A stretch of 64,000 bases of DNA from Streptomyces sp. NRRL F-5126 (GTDB taxonomy: Bacteria > Actinomycetota > Actinomycetes > Streptomycetales > Streptomycetaceae): assembly GCF_000721265.1 (NCBI RefSeq), contig NZ_JOFZ01000015.1, positions 202,807 to 266,806 on the forward strand. Direction: 5' to 3'. The position numbers and the translations under genes were made by a program. Of this stretch, positions 8,773 to 17,671 are shown piece by piece (within the stretch, counting starts at the first letter, position 1; each line of letters opens with the position of its first letter). Below the pieces are notes generated by a model that searched no databases, was not told the origin of the DNA, and saw only the letters and a list, made by a program, of their open reading frames with translations.

Positions 8773-9830
8773 GCCGGCAGACCAGTCCCCCCGGCGGGAG
8801 CGGTCCGCTGCCCGCGGCCGCCCAGAAAGCCGCGCCCGGATCCGCCGGGAAAACCGGCTCGTCACCGGGCGGACCGGGCGGGCCCGCGTTCCTCGGCCAC
8901 ATGGGCAGGGTGCGCAACCTCGGCCTGTTCGCGGTGCTCGTCCTGCTCTGCGTCGTCGGCGCGCTGACCTCGGACAACTTCGCGACCAGCCAGAACGCCC
9001 TGGTCATCCTCAGCAGCGCGGCCGTCATCGGCGTCATCACGATCGGCCAGTCCTTCGTCATCATCGGCGGCGGCATCGACCTGTCCGTCGGCGCGATCGT
9101 GGCGCTCGCGTCCGTGTGGTGCACCACGGTGGCCACGCAGTCCTACGGGCTCGGCGGGATGATCCTCTGCGCGCTGGTGGTGGGCGCCGTCGTGGGCCTC
9201 GTCAACGGCGTGATCATCGCCTACGGCCGCATCGTCGCGTTCATCACGACGATCGCCATGATGGCGAGCGCACGCGGGCTGGCGGAACGTATCTCCGACC
9301 GGCAGTCGCAGGTCGTCACGGTCCAGTCGTTCAACTCGATCGCGTCGACCAGGTTCCTCGGCATCCCGCTGCTGGTCTACATCCTGGCGGTCGCCGTGGC
9401 CGCCGGGTGGGTGCTGCTCAACCGCACCACCTTCGGCCGCAGGACGTTCGCCATCGGCGGCAACCAGGAGGCGGCGCGCCTCGCAGGACTCGGCGTGCGG
9501 CGCCACACCCTGCTGCTGTACGTCCTGTCAGGGCTGTGCTGCGGCATCGCCGCGGTCATGCTGACCGCCCGTACCACCTCGGGCGCCAGCAACCTCGGCA
9601 ACCTGTACGAACTGGACTCGATCGCCGCGGTGATCATCGGCGGCACGCTGCTGACCGGCGGCCGCGGCTCGCTCGTCGGCTCGATCCTGGGCGTTCTGGT
9701 GTTCACCACGATCACCAACATCTTCGTCCTGAACAACCTGACGACCGACATCCAGCAGATCGCCAAGGGCCTGATCATCGTCGCCGCCGTGCTGATCCAG
9801 CGACGCGGCCGCAAAGGCGCCACCCCATAG
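8769..9830 (+). CDS. Ribose-type sugar ABC transporter permease
   Basis: A protein of 353 residues of the RbsC/BPD_transp_2 family, with eight to ten hydrophobic helices (for example NLGLFAVLVLLCVVGALTS and VIIGGTLLTGGRGSLVGSIL). The cytoplasmic EAA-like loop GGNQEAARLAGLGV, which contacts the ATPase, is present. A Pro/Gly/Ala-rich N-terminal extension of about 40 residues precedes the first helix. It starts inside the stop codon of the ATPase gene and is followed by the binding-protein gene after 26 bp. Confidence 0.94.
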   Translation: MSRQTSPPGGSGPLPAAAQKAAPGSAGKTGSSPGGPGGPAFLGHMGRVRNLGLFAVLVLLCVVGALTSDNFATSQNALVILSSAAVIGVITIGQSFVIIGGGIDLSVGAIVALASVWCTTVATQSYGLGGMILCALVVGAVVGLVNGVIIAYGRIVAFITTIAMMASARGLAERISDRQSQVVTVQSFNSIASTRFLGIPLLVYILAVAVAAGWVLLNRTTFGRRTFAIGGNQEAARLAGLGVRRHTLLLYVLSGLCCGIAAVMLTARTTSGASNLGNLYELDSIAAVIIGGTLLTGGRGSLVGSILGVLVFTTITNIFVLNNLTTDIQQIAKGLIIVAAVLIQRRGRKGATP

Positions 9831-9856
9831 ACCCCGTGACTGGAAGGACGAGCGAG

Positions 9857-10924
9857 ATGGACAAGCGCGGACGCGGCGGCCTCGACCGCAGAAGCCTCCT
9901 GTTCAGCGGTGCGGCACTCGGCGGCGGAGCCCTGGTCGCCGGCTGCACGAGCAACAAGAGCCCCGACGACTCCTCGGGCAACCTGAACGCGGCGGCCAAG
10001 GCCGGCACCGACAACGACAAGCCGGGCAAGCAGGTCACCATCGGCTTCTCGGCCCCCGCGGCCGACCACGGCTGGATGGCCGCCATCTCCAAGAACGCCT
10101 CGGCACAGGCCAAGCAGTACTCCGACGTGCACCTGGAGGTCGTCGAGGGCACCAACGACGTCAACGCCCAGATCAGCCAGGTCCAGACGCTGATCGGCAA
10201 GAAGGTCGACATCCTGGTAATCCTGCCCTTCGACGGCAAGGCGCTGACGGCCGTGGCCCAGCAGGCGATGGACGCGGGCATCCCCGTCGTCAACGTCGAC
10301 CGAGTCTTCGACACGCCGCTCGCGTACCGGACGTGGATCGGCGGCGACAACTTCGGCATGGGCCTCAACGCCGGCCTCTACATCGGCAAGACCCTCAAGG
10401 CGAAGGGCGTCTCCAAGCCCGTGATCGGCGAGATCGCCGGCATCGACAACCTGGAACTCACCAAGCAGCGCAGCGCAGGACTCAAGAAGGGCCTGGCCAA
10501 GTACGGCTTCACCGTCGGCATCCGGCAGGCCGCCGACTTCACCGCGGACTCGGGACAGCAGGTGATGAGCAACGTGCTGCAGGCACGCTCCCACCTCGAC
10601 GCGGTGTGGAACCACGACGACGACCAGGGCATCGGCGTGGAGGCGGCCATCAAGCAGGCCGGACGCAGCGAGTTCTTCATGGTCGGCGGCGCAGGCTCCA
10701 AGCACGTGATGCAGGAGATCAAGGCGGACAACTCCGTGGTCAAGGCCACGGTCGTCTACCCCTCGAACATGTCCGCGTCGGCCATCAGGCTCGCCAGGCT
10801 CATGGCCCAGCACAAGGCCATCGGCGACCTCGTCGGGCAGGACCTGCCGTCCTCGGTGACCCTGTACTCGGCGACCGTCACCAAGGACAACGTCGACCAG
10901 TACCTGCCCGGCGCCTTCAGCTGA
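9857..10924 (+). CDS. Sugar ABC transporter substrate-binding lipoprotein
   Basis: A protein of 355 residues of the periplasmic-binding-protein type 1 (RbsB/Peripla_BP_4) family. The N-terminus carries RRSLLFSGAALGGGALVAGC, a twin-arginine-like start with a lipobox ending at the Cys, so it is anchored on the outer face of the membrane. The core has VTIGFSAPAADHGWMAAI, DILVILPFDGKALT and the hinge region VVNVDRVF. The ATG at 9857 follows GGAAGGACGAGCGAG. It sets the specificity of the importer, likely a monosaccharide or cyclitol, which cannot be named from sequence. Confidence 0.94.
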   Translation: MDKRGRGGLDRRSLLFSGAALGGGALVAGCTSNKSPDDSSGNLNAAAKAGTDNDKPGKQVTIGFSAPAADHGWMAAISKNASAQAKQYSDVHLEVVEGTNDVNAQISQVQTLIGKKVDILVILPFDGKALTAVAQQAMDAGIPVVNVDRVFDTPLAYRTWIGGDNFGMGLNAGLYIGKTLKAKGVSKPVIGEIAGIDNLELTKQRSAGLKKGLAKYGFTVGIRQAADFTADSGQQVMSNVLQARSHLDAVWNHDDDQGIGVEAAIKQAGRSEFFMVGGAGSKHVMQEIKADNSVVKATVVYPSNMSASAIRLARLMAQHKAIGDLVGQDLPSSVTLYSATVTKDNVDQYLPGAFS

Positions 10925-10968
10925 TCCGGCGCACACCGTTTCGGAAACCAGGTCACGAAAGGTTGATG

Positions 10969-11769
10969 ATGTCCCGTAGAAACATCTTCGCGCTGCTCTC
11001 GGCGGCCGCTCTGGCCCTGCCGCTGGCGGCCACAAGCGCCGCCACCGCGCAGGCGGGCACACCGGCGTACAACGTGCTGGTGTTCTCGAAGACCACCGGA
11101 TTCCGCCACGACTCCATCCCCGACGGCGTCGCGGCCATCCAGAAGCTCGGCCGGGAACACCACTTCAACGTCGACACGACCGAGGACGCCACGGTGTTCA
11201 ACGACACCGGCCTGGCGAAGTACCAGTCGGTCGTGTTCCTGTCCACCACGGGCGACCCACTGGACCAGCAGGCCGAGAAGGACGCCTTCCAGCGCTACAT
11301 CGAGCAGGGCGGCGGCTACGTCGGCATCCACGCCGCCGCCGACTCCGGCTACACCTGGTCCTGGTACGGCGGCCTGGTCGGCGCGTACTTCAACGACCAC
11401 CCGTCGCCCCAGCCGGCGACGGTCGACGTCGTGGGCAGGGGCACCGCGGCCACCAGGGGCCTGCCGAACCGCTGGAAGCGCACCGACGAGTGGTACAACT
11501 ACCGCTCCAACCCGCGCGAGAACGTGCGGGTACTGGCCACCCTTGACGAGCGGACGTACGACCCGGTCGGCTACAACGGCGGCTCGATGGGCGCGGACCA
11601 CCCGATCGCCTGGTGCCATCCGTACGACGGTGGCCGCGCCTTCTACACGGGCATGGGCCACACCAAGGAGAGCTACACCGACCCGCTGTTCCTCTCGCAC
11701 ATCCTCGGCGGCATCGAGATGACGGCCGGTGCGGCGAAGTTCAACTGCGATCCGGAGCACACCGGCTGA
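10969..11769 (+). CDS. ThuA-domain secreted protein
   Basis: A protein of 266 residues with an N-terminal signal (RRNIFALLSAAALALPLAATSAATAQA) followed by a complete ThuA domain: YNVLVFSKTTGFRHDSIPDG, GGGYVGIHAAAD, NDHPSPQPA and HPIAWCHPYDGGRAFYTGMG. Of two adjacent ATG codons, the one at 10969 has better spacing to GAAAGG (10957-10962). ThuA proteins occur with sugar importers and Gfo/Idh oxidoreductases, and some act on disaccharides such as trehalose; the reaction here is unknown. Export suggests it works on the extracellular glycoside before import. It is 44 bp downstream of the binding-protein gene and likely in the same operon. Confidence 0.9.
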   Translation: MSRRNIFALLSAAALALPLAATSAATAQAGTPAYNVLVFSKTTGFRHDSIPDGVAAIQKLGREHHFNVDTTEDATVFNDTGLAKYQSVVFLSTTGDPLDQQAEKDAFQRYIEQGGGYVGIHAAADSGYTWSWYGGLVGAYFNDHPSPQPATVDVVGRGTAATRGLPNRWKRTDEWYNYRSNPRENVRVLATLDERTYDPVGYNGGSMGADHPIAWCHPYDGGRAFYTGMGHTKESYTDPLFLSHILGGIEMTAGAAKFNCDPEHTG

Positions 11770-11778
11770 TCCGAAAAC

Positions 11779-11823
11779 ACACGGATCACACGGGTCACAC
11801 GGATCACTCGGATCACACGGGAC
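11779..11823. repeat. Five 9-bp tandem units between ThuA and the Ebo block
   Basis: Five consecutive units of ACACGGATC or a close variant (ACACGGGTC, ACTCGGATC, ACACGGGAC) start 10 bp after the ThuA stop codon. They are non-coding and lie about 70 bp before the inositol-phosphate-synthase-like gene. They could be a slippage-prone minisatellite or repeated protein-binding sites. Confidence 0.75.
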
Positions 11824-11892
11824 AGCGACATCGACGGCGACGAACGAGACGGCCGGGGCGCGAGTGCGCCCCGGCCCGATGGAGGTGACGAT

Positions 11893-13068
11893 ATGCCAGG
11901 TCAGCGCAGTCGTACGGGTGTCTGGTTGGTGGGGGCGCGCGGATCGGTGGCCACCACGGTCGTCGCCGGCACCGCGGCCCTGCGTGCGGGTCTTGCCGGG
12001 ACGGCGGGGTGTGTCACCGAGCAGCCGGACTTTCCGGACGCCGGGCTGCCCGCACTGTCCGACCTGGTCTTCGGGGGCCACGACGTGGCCTGCACGCCGC
12101 TTCCGAAGCGGGCCGAGCAGCTCGTCGAGGCGGGCGTGCTGCCGCACGGGCTGCCTGCGGGCATCCAGGACGACCTGGCCGCCGCCGACGCGGAGATACG
12201 CCAGGCTCCGCTCCCCGACGGCGCCACGAGCCAGGGGGACGCCGTCGCGGCGATACGCGATGACATCGTTGCCTTCCGCGAGCGGCACGGCCTCGCGCGG
12301 GTCGTCGTCGTCAACGTGTCGTCGACGGAACCGGTGCTCGCTTCGCACCCCGCGCACGACTCGGCCGCGGCCCTGCGCGCGGCCCTCGCCGCCGGTGAGG
12401 ACGTGCTGCCGCCCAGTTCCCTCTACGCGCTCGCCGCGATCACGGCCGGGTGCGCGCACGTCGACTTCACGCCGTCGCCCGGCATGCGGATCCCCGCGCT
12501 GCGCGAGCTGGCTGAGGAGGCCGGCGTGCCGTACGCGGGCAACGACGGCAAGACGGGTGAGACCCTGCTCAAGGCCACACTCGGGCCGATGTTCGCCGCC
12601 CGGGGCCTGCGGGTGAGGGCCTGGTCGGGCACCAACCTGCTGGGCGGCGGCGACGGCGAGACGCTCGCCGACCCGGCGGCGAGCGCCAGCAAGGAGGTCT
12701 CCAAGCAGCACGTGCTCGGCCGGACGCTGGGGCACCCCGTGGAGGGCGAGGTCCACATCGACTACGTGCCCGCGCTCGGCGACTGGAAGACCGCCTGGGA
12801 CCACGTGGCGTTCGACGGGTTCCTCGGCGTGCGGATGAACCTGCAGTTCACCTGGGTCGGCTGCGACTCGGCGCTGGCCGCGCCCCTGGTGATCGACCTC
12901 GCCCGGCTGACCGCTCGCGCCCACGAGCGCGAGGTGTCGGGCCCGCTGGGCGAGTTGGGCTTCTTCTTCAAGGACCCGATCGGCACGGACGAGCACGCGG
13001 TGATGGCCCAGTACGAGACGCTGCGTGCCTTCGCCTCCGGGCTCGGGGACGTCGGGGGCGATCGGTGA
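11893..13068 (+). CDS. Inositol-1-phosphate synthase family protein of the Ebo block
   Basis: A protein of 391 residues resembling myo-inositol-1-phosphate synthase, which cyclises glucose 6-phosphate with NAD. The N-terminal nucleotide-binding motif is GVWLVGARGSVATTVVAG. Family motifs in the C-terminal half include GNDGKTGETLLK, WSGTNLLGGGDGETL and a conserved Lys-rich segment EVSKQHVLG. A strong GGAGGTGA lies 6 nt before the ATG. It heads a run of genes that overlap or touch. In cyanobacterial and Pseudomonas ebo clusters the corresponding place is taken by EboD, a 3-dehydroquinate-synthase-like sugar phosphate cyclase; here another type of sugar phosphate cyclase sits instead. It may not make ordinary inositol phosphate. 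Confidence 0.85.
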   Translation: MPGQRSRTGVWLVGARGSVATTVVAGTAALRAGLAGTAGCVTEQPDFPDAGLPALSDLVFGGHDVACTPLPKRAEQLVEAGVLPHGLPAGIQDDLAAADAEIRQAPLPDGATSQGDAVAAIRDDIVAFRERHGLARVVVVNVSSTEPVLASHPAHDSAAALRAALAAGEDVLPPSSLYALAAITAGCAHVDFTPSPGMRIPALRELAEEAGVPYAGNDGKTGETLLKATLGPMFAARGLRVRAWSGTNLLGGGDGETLADPAASASKEVSKQHVLGRTLGHPVEGEVHIDYVPALGDWKTAWDHVAFDGFLGVRMNLQFTWVGCDSALAAPLVIDLARLTARAHEREVSGPLGELGFFFKDPIGTDEHAVMAQYETLRAFASGLGDVGGDR

Positions 13069-14018
13069 CCCGCCGGTCCGCGCCCCGACCCGGCGCGGGT
13101 GCCGCCCGGCGTCTGCGTGACCTCGCCGAGCTGGTGCGCGCACCGGCCGCGCTCACCGTGCCGGGCGACGTACTGGCAGGGGCGGCCGCCGCGGGCCGCA
13201 GCCCCGGCCTGCCGGTGGCCGGCCTCGCCGCCTCGTCGGTCTGCCTTTACTGGGCCGGGATGGCGCTCAACGACTGGGCCGACCGCGATCTGGACGCCGT
13301 CGAGCGCCCCGAGCGGCCGATCCCCTCCGGCCGTGTGACGGCGCCGGTCGCGCTGTCCACCGCCGTGGGCCTCACCGCCGCGGCCCTGGGGCTCGCCGCG
13401 GCCGCGGAGGGCCGCCGCGCGATGACGGTCGGTGTGCCGCTCGCGGCGACGGTGTGGGCCTACGACCTGTGGGCCAAGCCGCGCGCGGCGGGGCCCGCGG
13501 TGATGGCGGCCGCCCGCGGTCTCGACGTGCTGCTCGGCGCGGGCGTCGGCCGCACACGGCCCGCCCTGCCGGCGGCCGCGACCATCGCGGGACACACCCT
13601 GGCCGTCACCGCGCTCAGCCGTGCGGAGGTCAGCGGCGCCGACCCGTGGCTGCCGGGGGCGGCGCTCGCCGCCACCGGGGCCGTCACGGCCGCGGTGGCG
13701 CTGCGCGGCGCACGGGCAGCGGGTGCAGCGGGTGCAGCGGGGACGATGCGGGCCGGGCAGCGCGCGGGCCGCGCTGCCCGGCCGGCCGTCGCCTGCGGGC
13801 TCGCCGCGTACGGTGCCACCGCGGGCCTCGCGCAGGCCCGCGCCGTCGCCGATCCCTCCCCGGGCAGGGTGCGCGGGGCCGTCGGCGCGGGCATACTCGG
13901 CCTGATCCCGCTGCAGGCCGCGCTCGCCGCGTCCGCGGGCGCGCGGCGCCCCGCGCTCGCGCTGGCCGCCGTCTTCGCGCCCGCCCGCGCCCTGTCGAGG
14001 CGGGTGTCGCCGACATGA
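13065..14018 (+). CDS. eboC: UbiA-like prenyltransferase (EboC type)
   Basis: A protein of 317 residues with about eight hydrophobic segments and the first Asp-rich UbiA motif NDWADRDLD, which binds Mg-prenyl diphosphate. The second motif is less regular (YDLWAKP). This matches the SCO3242-like/EboC branch of the UbiA superfamily, found in ebo clusters. It would attach a polyprenyl group to a polar product or act on a lipid-linked carrier in the membrane. It starts with GTG inside the last codons of the upstream gene (4-nt overlap) and its stop overlaps the next start (ATGA). The acceptor is unknown. Confidence 0.85.
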   Translation: MTRRSAPRPGAGAARRLRDLAELVRAPAALTVPGDVLAGAAAAGRSPGLPVAGLAASSVCLYWAGMALNDWADRDLDAVERPERPIPSGRVTAPVALSTAVGLTAAALGLAAAAEGRRAMTVGVPLAATVWAYDLWAKPRAAGPAVMAAARGLDVLLGAGVGRTRPALPAAATIAGHTLAVTALSRAEVSGADPWLPGAALAATGAVTAAVALRGARAAGAAGAAGTMRAGQRAGRAARPAVACGLAAYGATAGLAQARAVADPSPGRVRGAVGAGILGLIPLQAALAASAGARRPALALAAVFAPARALSRRVSPT

Positions 14019-14938
14019 CCGCGCCACGCGACGCCGGCCGCGCGCCGGACGAGCCCCTCCTGCGCTACGGGTTCGGCACCAACGGCTTCGCCAACCACCG
14101 CCTTGAGGACGCGCTCACCGTCATCGCCGAACTCGGCTACGACGGCGTGGCGCTCACCCTCGACCACCACCACCTCGACCCGTTCGCGCCCGGCCTCGCC
14201 GCCCGTACGGCCGCGCTCGCACGGTGGCTCGACCGGCTCGGTCTCGGCGTCATCATCGAGACCGGGGCCCGCTACCTGCTCGACCCCTGGCACAAGCACG
14301 AGCCGACCCTGCTCGCGTCCGAAGGCCGGGAACTGCGCGTCGAGTTCCTGCGCCGTGCGGTGGCGGTCGGCGCCGACCTCGGCGCGCAGGCCGTCTCCTT
14401 CTGGGCCGGGGTCAGGCCCCCGGAGCTCGACCCGCGCACGGCATGGGACCGGCTGGTCGCCGGGTGCGCCGAGGTCGTCGACACCGCGGCCCGGGCGGGC
14501 GTCACGCTGGGCTTCGAGCCCGAGCCCGGGATGCTCGTGGAGAGCCTCGACGGGTACGGCAGGCTCGCGGCGGCGCTCGGCGACCCCGCCCCGTTCGGCC
14601 TGACCCTCGACATCGGCCACTGCCGCTGCCTGGAGCCGTACCCGGTGCCCGAGTGCGTGCGCCGTGCCGGGGGCCGGCTGGTGAACGTGCAGATCGACGA
14701 CATGCGCCGTGGCACCCACGAGCACCTGGAGTTCGGCACCGGGGAGATCGACTTCCCGCCGGTGCTCGACGCCCTGGACGAGGTCGGCTACCGCGGCCTC
14801 GTCGCCGTCGAACTGCCCAGGCACAGCCACGACGCGCCGGGGACGGCCCGCCGCTCCCTGGACTTCCTGCGGTCGTGCGACCCGGCGGCCCACCCTGCGG
14901 CCCGCCGCACGGCCCGCCGAGAGGAGGAGACGGCATGA
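14015..14938 (+). CDS. Sugar phosphate isomerase/epimerase of the Ebo block
   Basis: A protein of 307 residues of the AP-endonuclease-2/xylose-isomerase-like TIM barrel family. Visible metal-site segments are GFEPEPGMLVES (Glu), LTLDIGHCRC (Asp, His), VNVQIDDM (Asp) and the closing VAVELPRHSHDA (Glu). These enzymes isomerise, epimerise or dehydrate sugars and inosose derivatives with a divalent metal. It overlaps its neighbours by 4 nt on both sides. It differs from the EboE barrel encoded at 16505, so the block has two barrels of this fold plus a third just downstream. Confidence 0.85.
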   Translation: MTAPRDAGRAPDEPLLRYGFGTNGFANHRLEDALTVIAELGYDGVALTLDHHHLDPFAPGLAARTAALARWLDRLGLGVIIETGARYLLDPWHKHEPTLLASEGRELRVEFLRRAVAVGADLGAQAVSFWAGVRPPELDPRTAWDRLVAGCAEVVDTAARAGVTLGFEPEPGMLVESLDGYGRLAAALGDPAPFGLTLDIGHCRCLEPYPVPECVRRAGGRLVNVQIDDMRRGTHEHLEFGTGEIDFPPVLDALDEVGYRGLVAVELPRHSHDAPGTARRSLDFLRSCDPAAHPAARRTARREEETA

Positions 14939-15630
14939 CCCCCGACCGCCTCAGAGCCGCCTTGGCAGGACGGATGACCGCGCAGGGCTCCGCGTGGCTC
15001 GCGGGCGCGTGCGCCGCCGCGGCAGCCGACCCCGAGACCGTCCGCTCCCTGTTCCCGCCAGCCGGACGCCGCTGCGGACGCGGCCCGCTGGACCCCGCAG
15101 ACCCGCACGGCTGGAGCGTGGACGACGCGGCCCGCGCCCTGCTGCTCACCGCGCTGCCGTTGACCGGCGGTCGGCTGCTCGACGAGATCGGCGGGCTGTA
15201 CCGCACGGGCGACGCCGCGGAACGGCGCGCCGTACTGCGGGCGTTGCCGCTGCTGCCCGTCGGTGACGGCGCGCTGCCCCTGGTACGCGACGCGCTGCGC
15301 ACCAACGACACCCGCCTGATCGCCGCCGCGCTCGGCGACTACGCGACGGCCCACCTGGACGCGGAGGCCTACCGGCAGGCCGTGCTCAAGTGTGTCTTCA
15401 CCGGCATCCCGCTGGCCGCGGTGCCCGGCCTGCCCGCACGGGAAGACGCCCGGCTGGCCCGCATGATGGGCGCGTTCGCCCTTGAGCGGGCCGCCGCCGG
15501 GCGCGAGACACCCGCCGACATCCGGCCGATCCTGGCACGCTTCCCCGAGGCCACGGCCCCCGGCGGCCAGGACCGCCCCGCTGACGTTCCCACGTCGGCC
15601 ACCGAACCCCGCAGCTCCCGGGAGGCGTGA
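14935..15630 (+). CDS. eboA: EboA-domain protein
   Basis: A protein of 231 residues that is mainly alpha-helical and Ala/Leu/Arg-rich, without signal peptide or membrane segment. The segments WSVDDAARALLLTALP, LLDEIGGLYRTGDAAERRAVLRALPLL and YRQAVLKCVFTGIPLA fit the EboA family, a helical-repeat-like protein of unknown biochemical role in the ebo clusters. It starts at an ATG overlapping the upstream stop (ATGA). The identification rests on the family motifs plus location between EboC- and EboB-type genes. Confidence 0.8.
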   Translation: MTPDRLRAALAGRMTAQGSAWLAGACAAAAADPETVRSLFPPAGRRCGRGPLDPADPHGWSVDDAARALLLTALPLTGGRLLDEIGGLYRTGDAAERRAVLRALPLLPVGDGALPLVRDALRTNDTRLIAAALGDYATAHLDAEAYRQAVLKCVFTGIPLAAVPGLPAREDARLARMMGAFALERAAAGRETPADIRPILARFPEATAPGGQDRPADVPTSATEPRSSREA

Positions 15631-16502
15631 TGCGCATCTTCGACCCGCACATCCACATGTCCTCGCGCACCACCGACGACTACGAGGCGATGCACGCCGC
15701 CGGCGTGCGCGCCCTGGTGGAACCCGCGTTCTGGCTCGGCCAGCCGCGCACCTCCGTGGGCAGCTTCCTCGACCACTTCGACTCCCTGATCGGCTGGGAG
15801 CCCTTCCGTGCCGCACAGTTCGGCATCCGGCACCACTGCACCATCGCGCTCAACCCCAAGGAGGCCAACGACCCGCGCTGCGCCGAGGTGCTGGGTGAGT
15901 TGCCGCGCTACCTGCCCAAGGACGGGGTGGTCGCCGTCGGCGAGGTCGGCTACGACTCGATGACGCCCGAGGAGGACGAGGCGTTCGCCGCACAGCTCCA
16001 GCTCGCCGTCGCCCACGACCTGCCCGCGCTGGTCCACACCCCGCACCGCGACAAGGCCGCGGGCGTCGAGCGCACACTCGCCGTGGTGAAGGAGTCGGGG
16101 CTCGCCCCCGAACGCGTCGTCGTCGACCACCTCAACGAGGTGACCGTGCGCCAAGTCGCCGATACAGGCTGCTGGATGGGCTTCTCCATCTACCCGGACA
16201 CCAAGATGGACGAGCGCCGCATGGTCGCCGTCCTGCGCGAGTTCGGCACCGAGCGGATCCTCGTCAACTCGGCGGCGGACTGGGGGCGCAGCGACCCGCT
16301 CAAGACGCGCAGGACCGGGGACGCCATGCTCGCCGCCGGCTTCACCGACGACGAGGTGGACGCTGTCCTGTGGCGCAATCCGGTCACCTTCTACGGCCAG
16401 AGCGGCAAGCTGGAGCTCGACGAACCCCCACTCGGGGCTGCCAGTGGCGGCGCCACCTTCGAGGGCAACTCCGTGCTGCGCGGCGTCCGAGCGGAGGTGT
16501 GA
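15630..16502 (+). CDS. eboB: TatD-family metal-dependent hydrolase (EboB type)
   Basis: A protein of 290 residues. The TatD/amidohydrolase metal motif is at the very N-terminus (MRIFDPHIHMSSRT, HxH), followed by VGEVGYDSM, LVHTPHRDK, VVDHLNE and the Asp-containing VNSAADWG near the C-terminus. The ATG at 15630 is preferred over a GTG 3 nt earlier, because GGAGG (15621-15625) would be too close to the GTG. It shares one base with the EboA stop. In ebo clusters this hydrolase is thought to help deliver a metabolite to the outside of the cell; its substrate is not established. Confidence 0.87.
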   Translation: MRIFDPHIHMSSRTTDDYEAMHAAGVRALVEPAFWLGQPRTSVGSFLDHFDSLIGWEPFRAAQFGIRHHCTIALNPKEANDPRCAEVLGELPRYLPKDGVVAVGEVGYDSMTPEEDEAFAAQLQLAVAHDLPALVHTPHRDKAAGVERTLAVVKESGLAPERVVVDHLNEVTVRQVADTGCWMGFSIYPDTKMDERRMVAVLREFGTERILVNSAADWGRSDPLKTRRTGDAMLAAGFTDDEVDAVLWRNPVTFYGQSGKLELDEPPLGAASGGATFEGNSVLRGVRAEV

Positions 16503-16504
16503 CC

Positions 16505-17671
16505 GTGCGTCTGCTGCATCCCGACGGCACACTCGTCCACCTGGCGTACTGCACCAACGTGCACCCCGCCGAGGACCTAGACGGCGTCCTCGCCCAACTG
16601 GCCTTCCACGCCGAGCCCGTACGCGAACGGCTCGACGTACCGGTACTCGGCCTGGGGCTGTGGCTCGCGCGCGACGCAGCGGCGGCACTCGCGGCCGACG
16701 GCAGCGCGGTCGGCAGGCTCCGCCGGGAGCTCGACGCGCGCGGCCTGGAGGTCGTCACACTGAACGGCTTCCCCTACCGCGGCTTCCACGACCCCGTCGT
16801 CAAGCACGCCGTCTACCGGCCCGACTGGACCACACGGGACCGGCTGCACTACACACTCGACCTCGCCCGTGTGCTCTCCGCCCTGCTCCCCGACGACGCG
16901 GCCCACGGCAGCGTCTCCACCGTGCCGCTGGGCTGGCGGACCCCGTGGACGGCCGGGCAGGCGGACGAGGCGGCCAGGGCCCTGGACAAGCTGGCCGCCG
17001 GGCTCGCGGCCCTCGAAACCGAGACCGGCCGTACGGTCGGGGTCGGCCTGGAGCCCGAGCCCGGATGCGTCGTCGAGACCACGGCCCAGGCCGCCCGCCA
17101 CCTGGCCGGCGTGGACACCGACCGCATCGGCGTCTGCCTGGACGCCTGCCACCTCGCCGTCGCCTTCGAGGAACCCGCCGCCGCCCTCGCCCGCCTGGAC
17201 GCGGCGGCGCTGCGGGTGGTCAAGGCGCAGGCGTCCTGCGCCTTGCAGGCCGGCGATCCCTCCGACCCGGCGGCTCGTGACGCGCTGGCCGCCTTCGCCG
17301 AACCCCGCTTCCTGCACCAGGTGCGCGAGCGCGGCCCCGCGCCCCTGGCCGTGGACGACCTCGACGCCGCCCTGGCCGGCGAGTTGCCCGGCCAGGACGC
17401 CTGGCGCGTCCACTTCCACGTGCCGCTGCACGCCGACCCGGAACCCCCGCTGACCACGACACGGCCCGAACTTGAGGCGACCCTCGCCGCCCTCCTCGGC
17501 GGGGACACCGCCCGCACCGCGCATGTGGAGGCCGAGACGTACACCTGGGGCGTGCTCCCCGAGGACCGCCGGCCGCACGGGCCCGGCGCGCTCGCCGACG
17601 GCATTGCCGCCGAACTCGCCTTCACCCGTGACCACTTGCTCTCCCTCGGCCTGAAGGAGGCCGCCGCATGA
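16505..17671 (+). CDS. eboE: EboE-type TIM-barrel metabolite traffic protein
   Basis: A protein of 388 residues of the xylose-isomerase-like fold in its EboE form. The N-terminus LAYCTNVHPAEDL is diagnostic, followed by VVTLNGFPYRGFH, YRPDW, a glutamate-bearing VGLEPEPGCVVE, and a His/Asp site CLDACHLAVAFE. The start GTG at 16505 is 7 nt after GGAGG; another GTG at 16499 is too close. It is 2 nt behind the EboB gene and overlaps the next gene by 4 nt. EboE is needed for ebo function in other bacteria, but its reaction is not known to me. Confidence 0.87.
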   Translation: MRLLHPDGTLVHLAYCTNVHPAEDLDGVLAQLAFHAEPVRERLDVPVLGLGLWLARDAAAALAADGSAVGRLRRELDARGLEVVTLNGFPYRGFHDPVVKHAVYRPDWTTRDRLHYTLDLARVLSALLPDDAAHGSVSTVPLGWRTPWTAGQADEAARALDKLAAGLAALETETGRTVGVGLEPEPGCVVETTAQAARHLAGVDTDRIGVCLDACHLAVAFEEPAAALARLDAAALRVVKAQASCALQAGDPSDPAARDALAAFAEPRFLHQVRERGPAPLAVDDLDAALAGELPGQDAWRVHFHVPLHADPEPPLTTTRPELEATLAALLGGDTARTAHVEAETYTWGVLPEDRRPHGPGALADGIAAELAFTRDHLLSLGLKEAAA

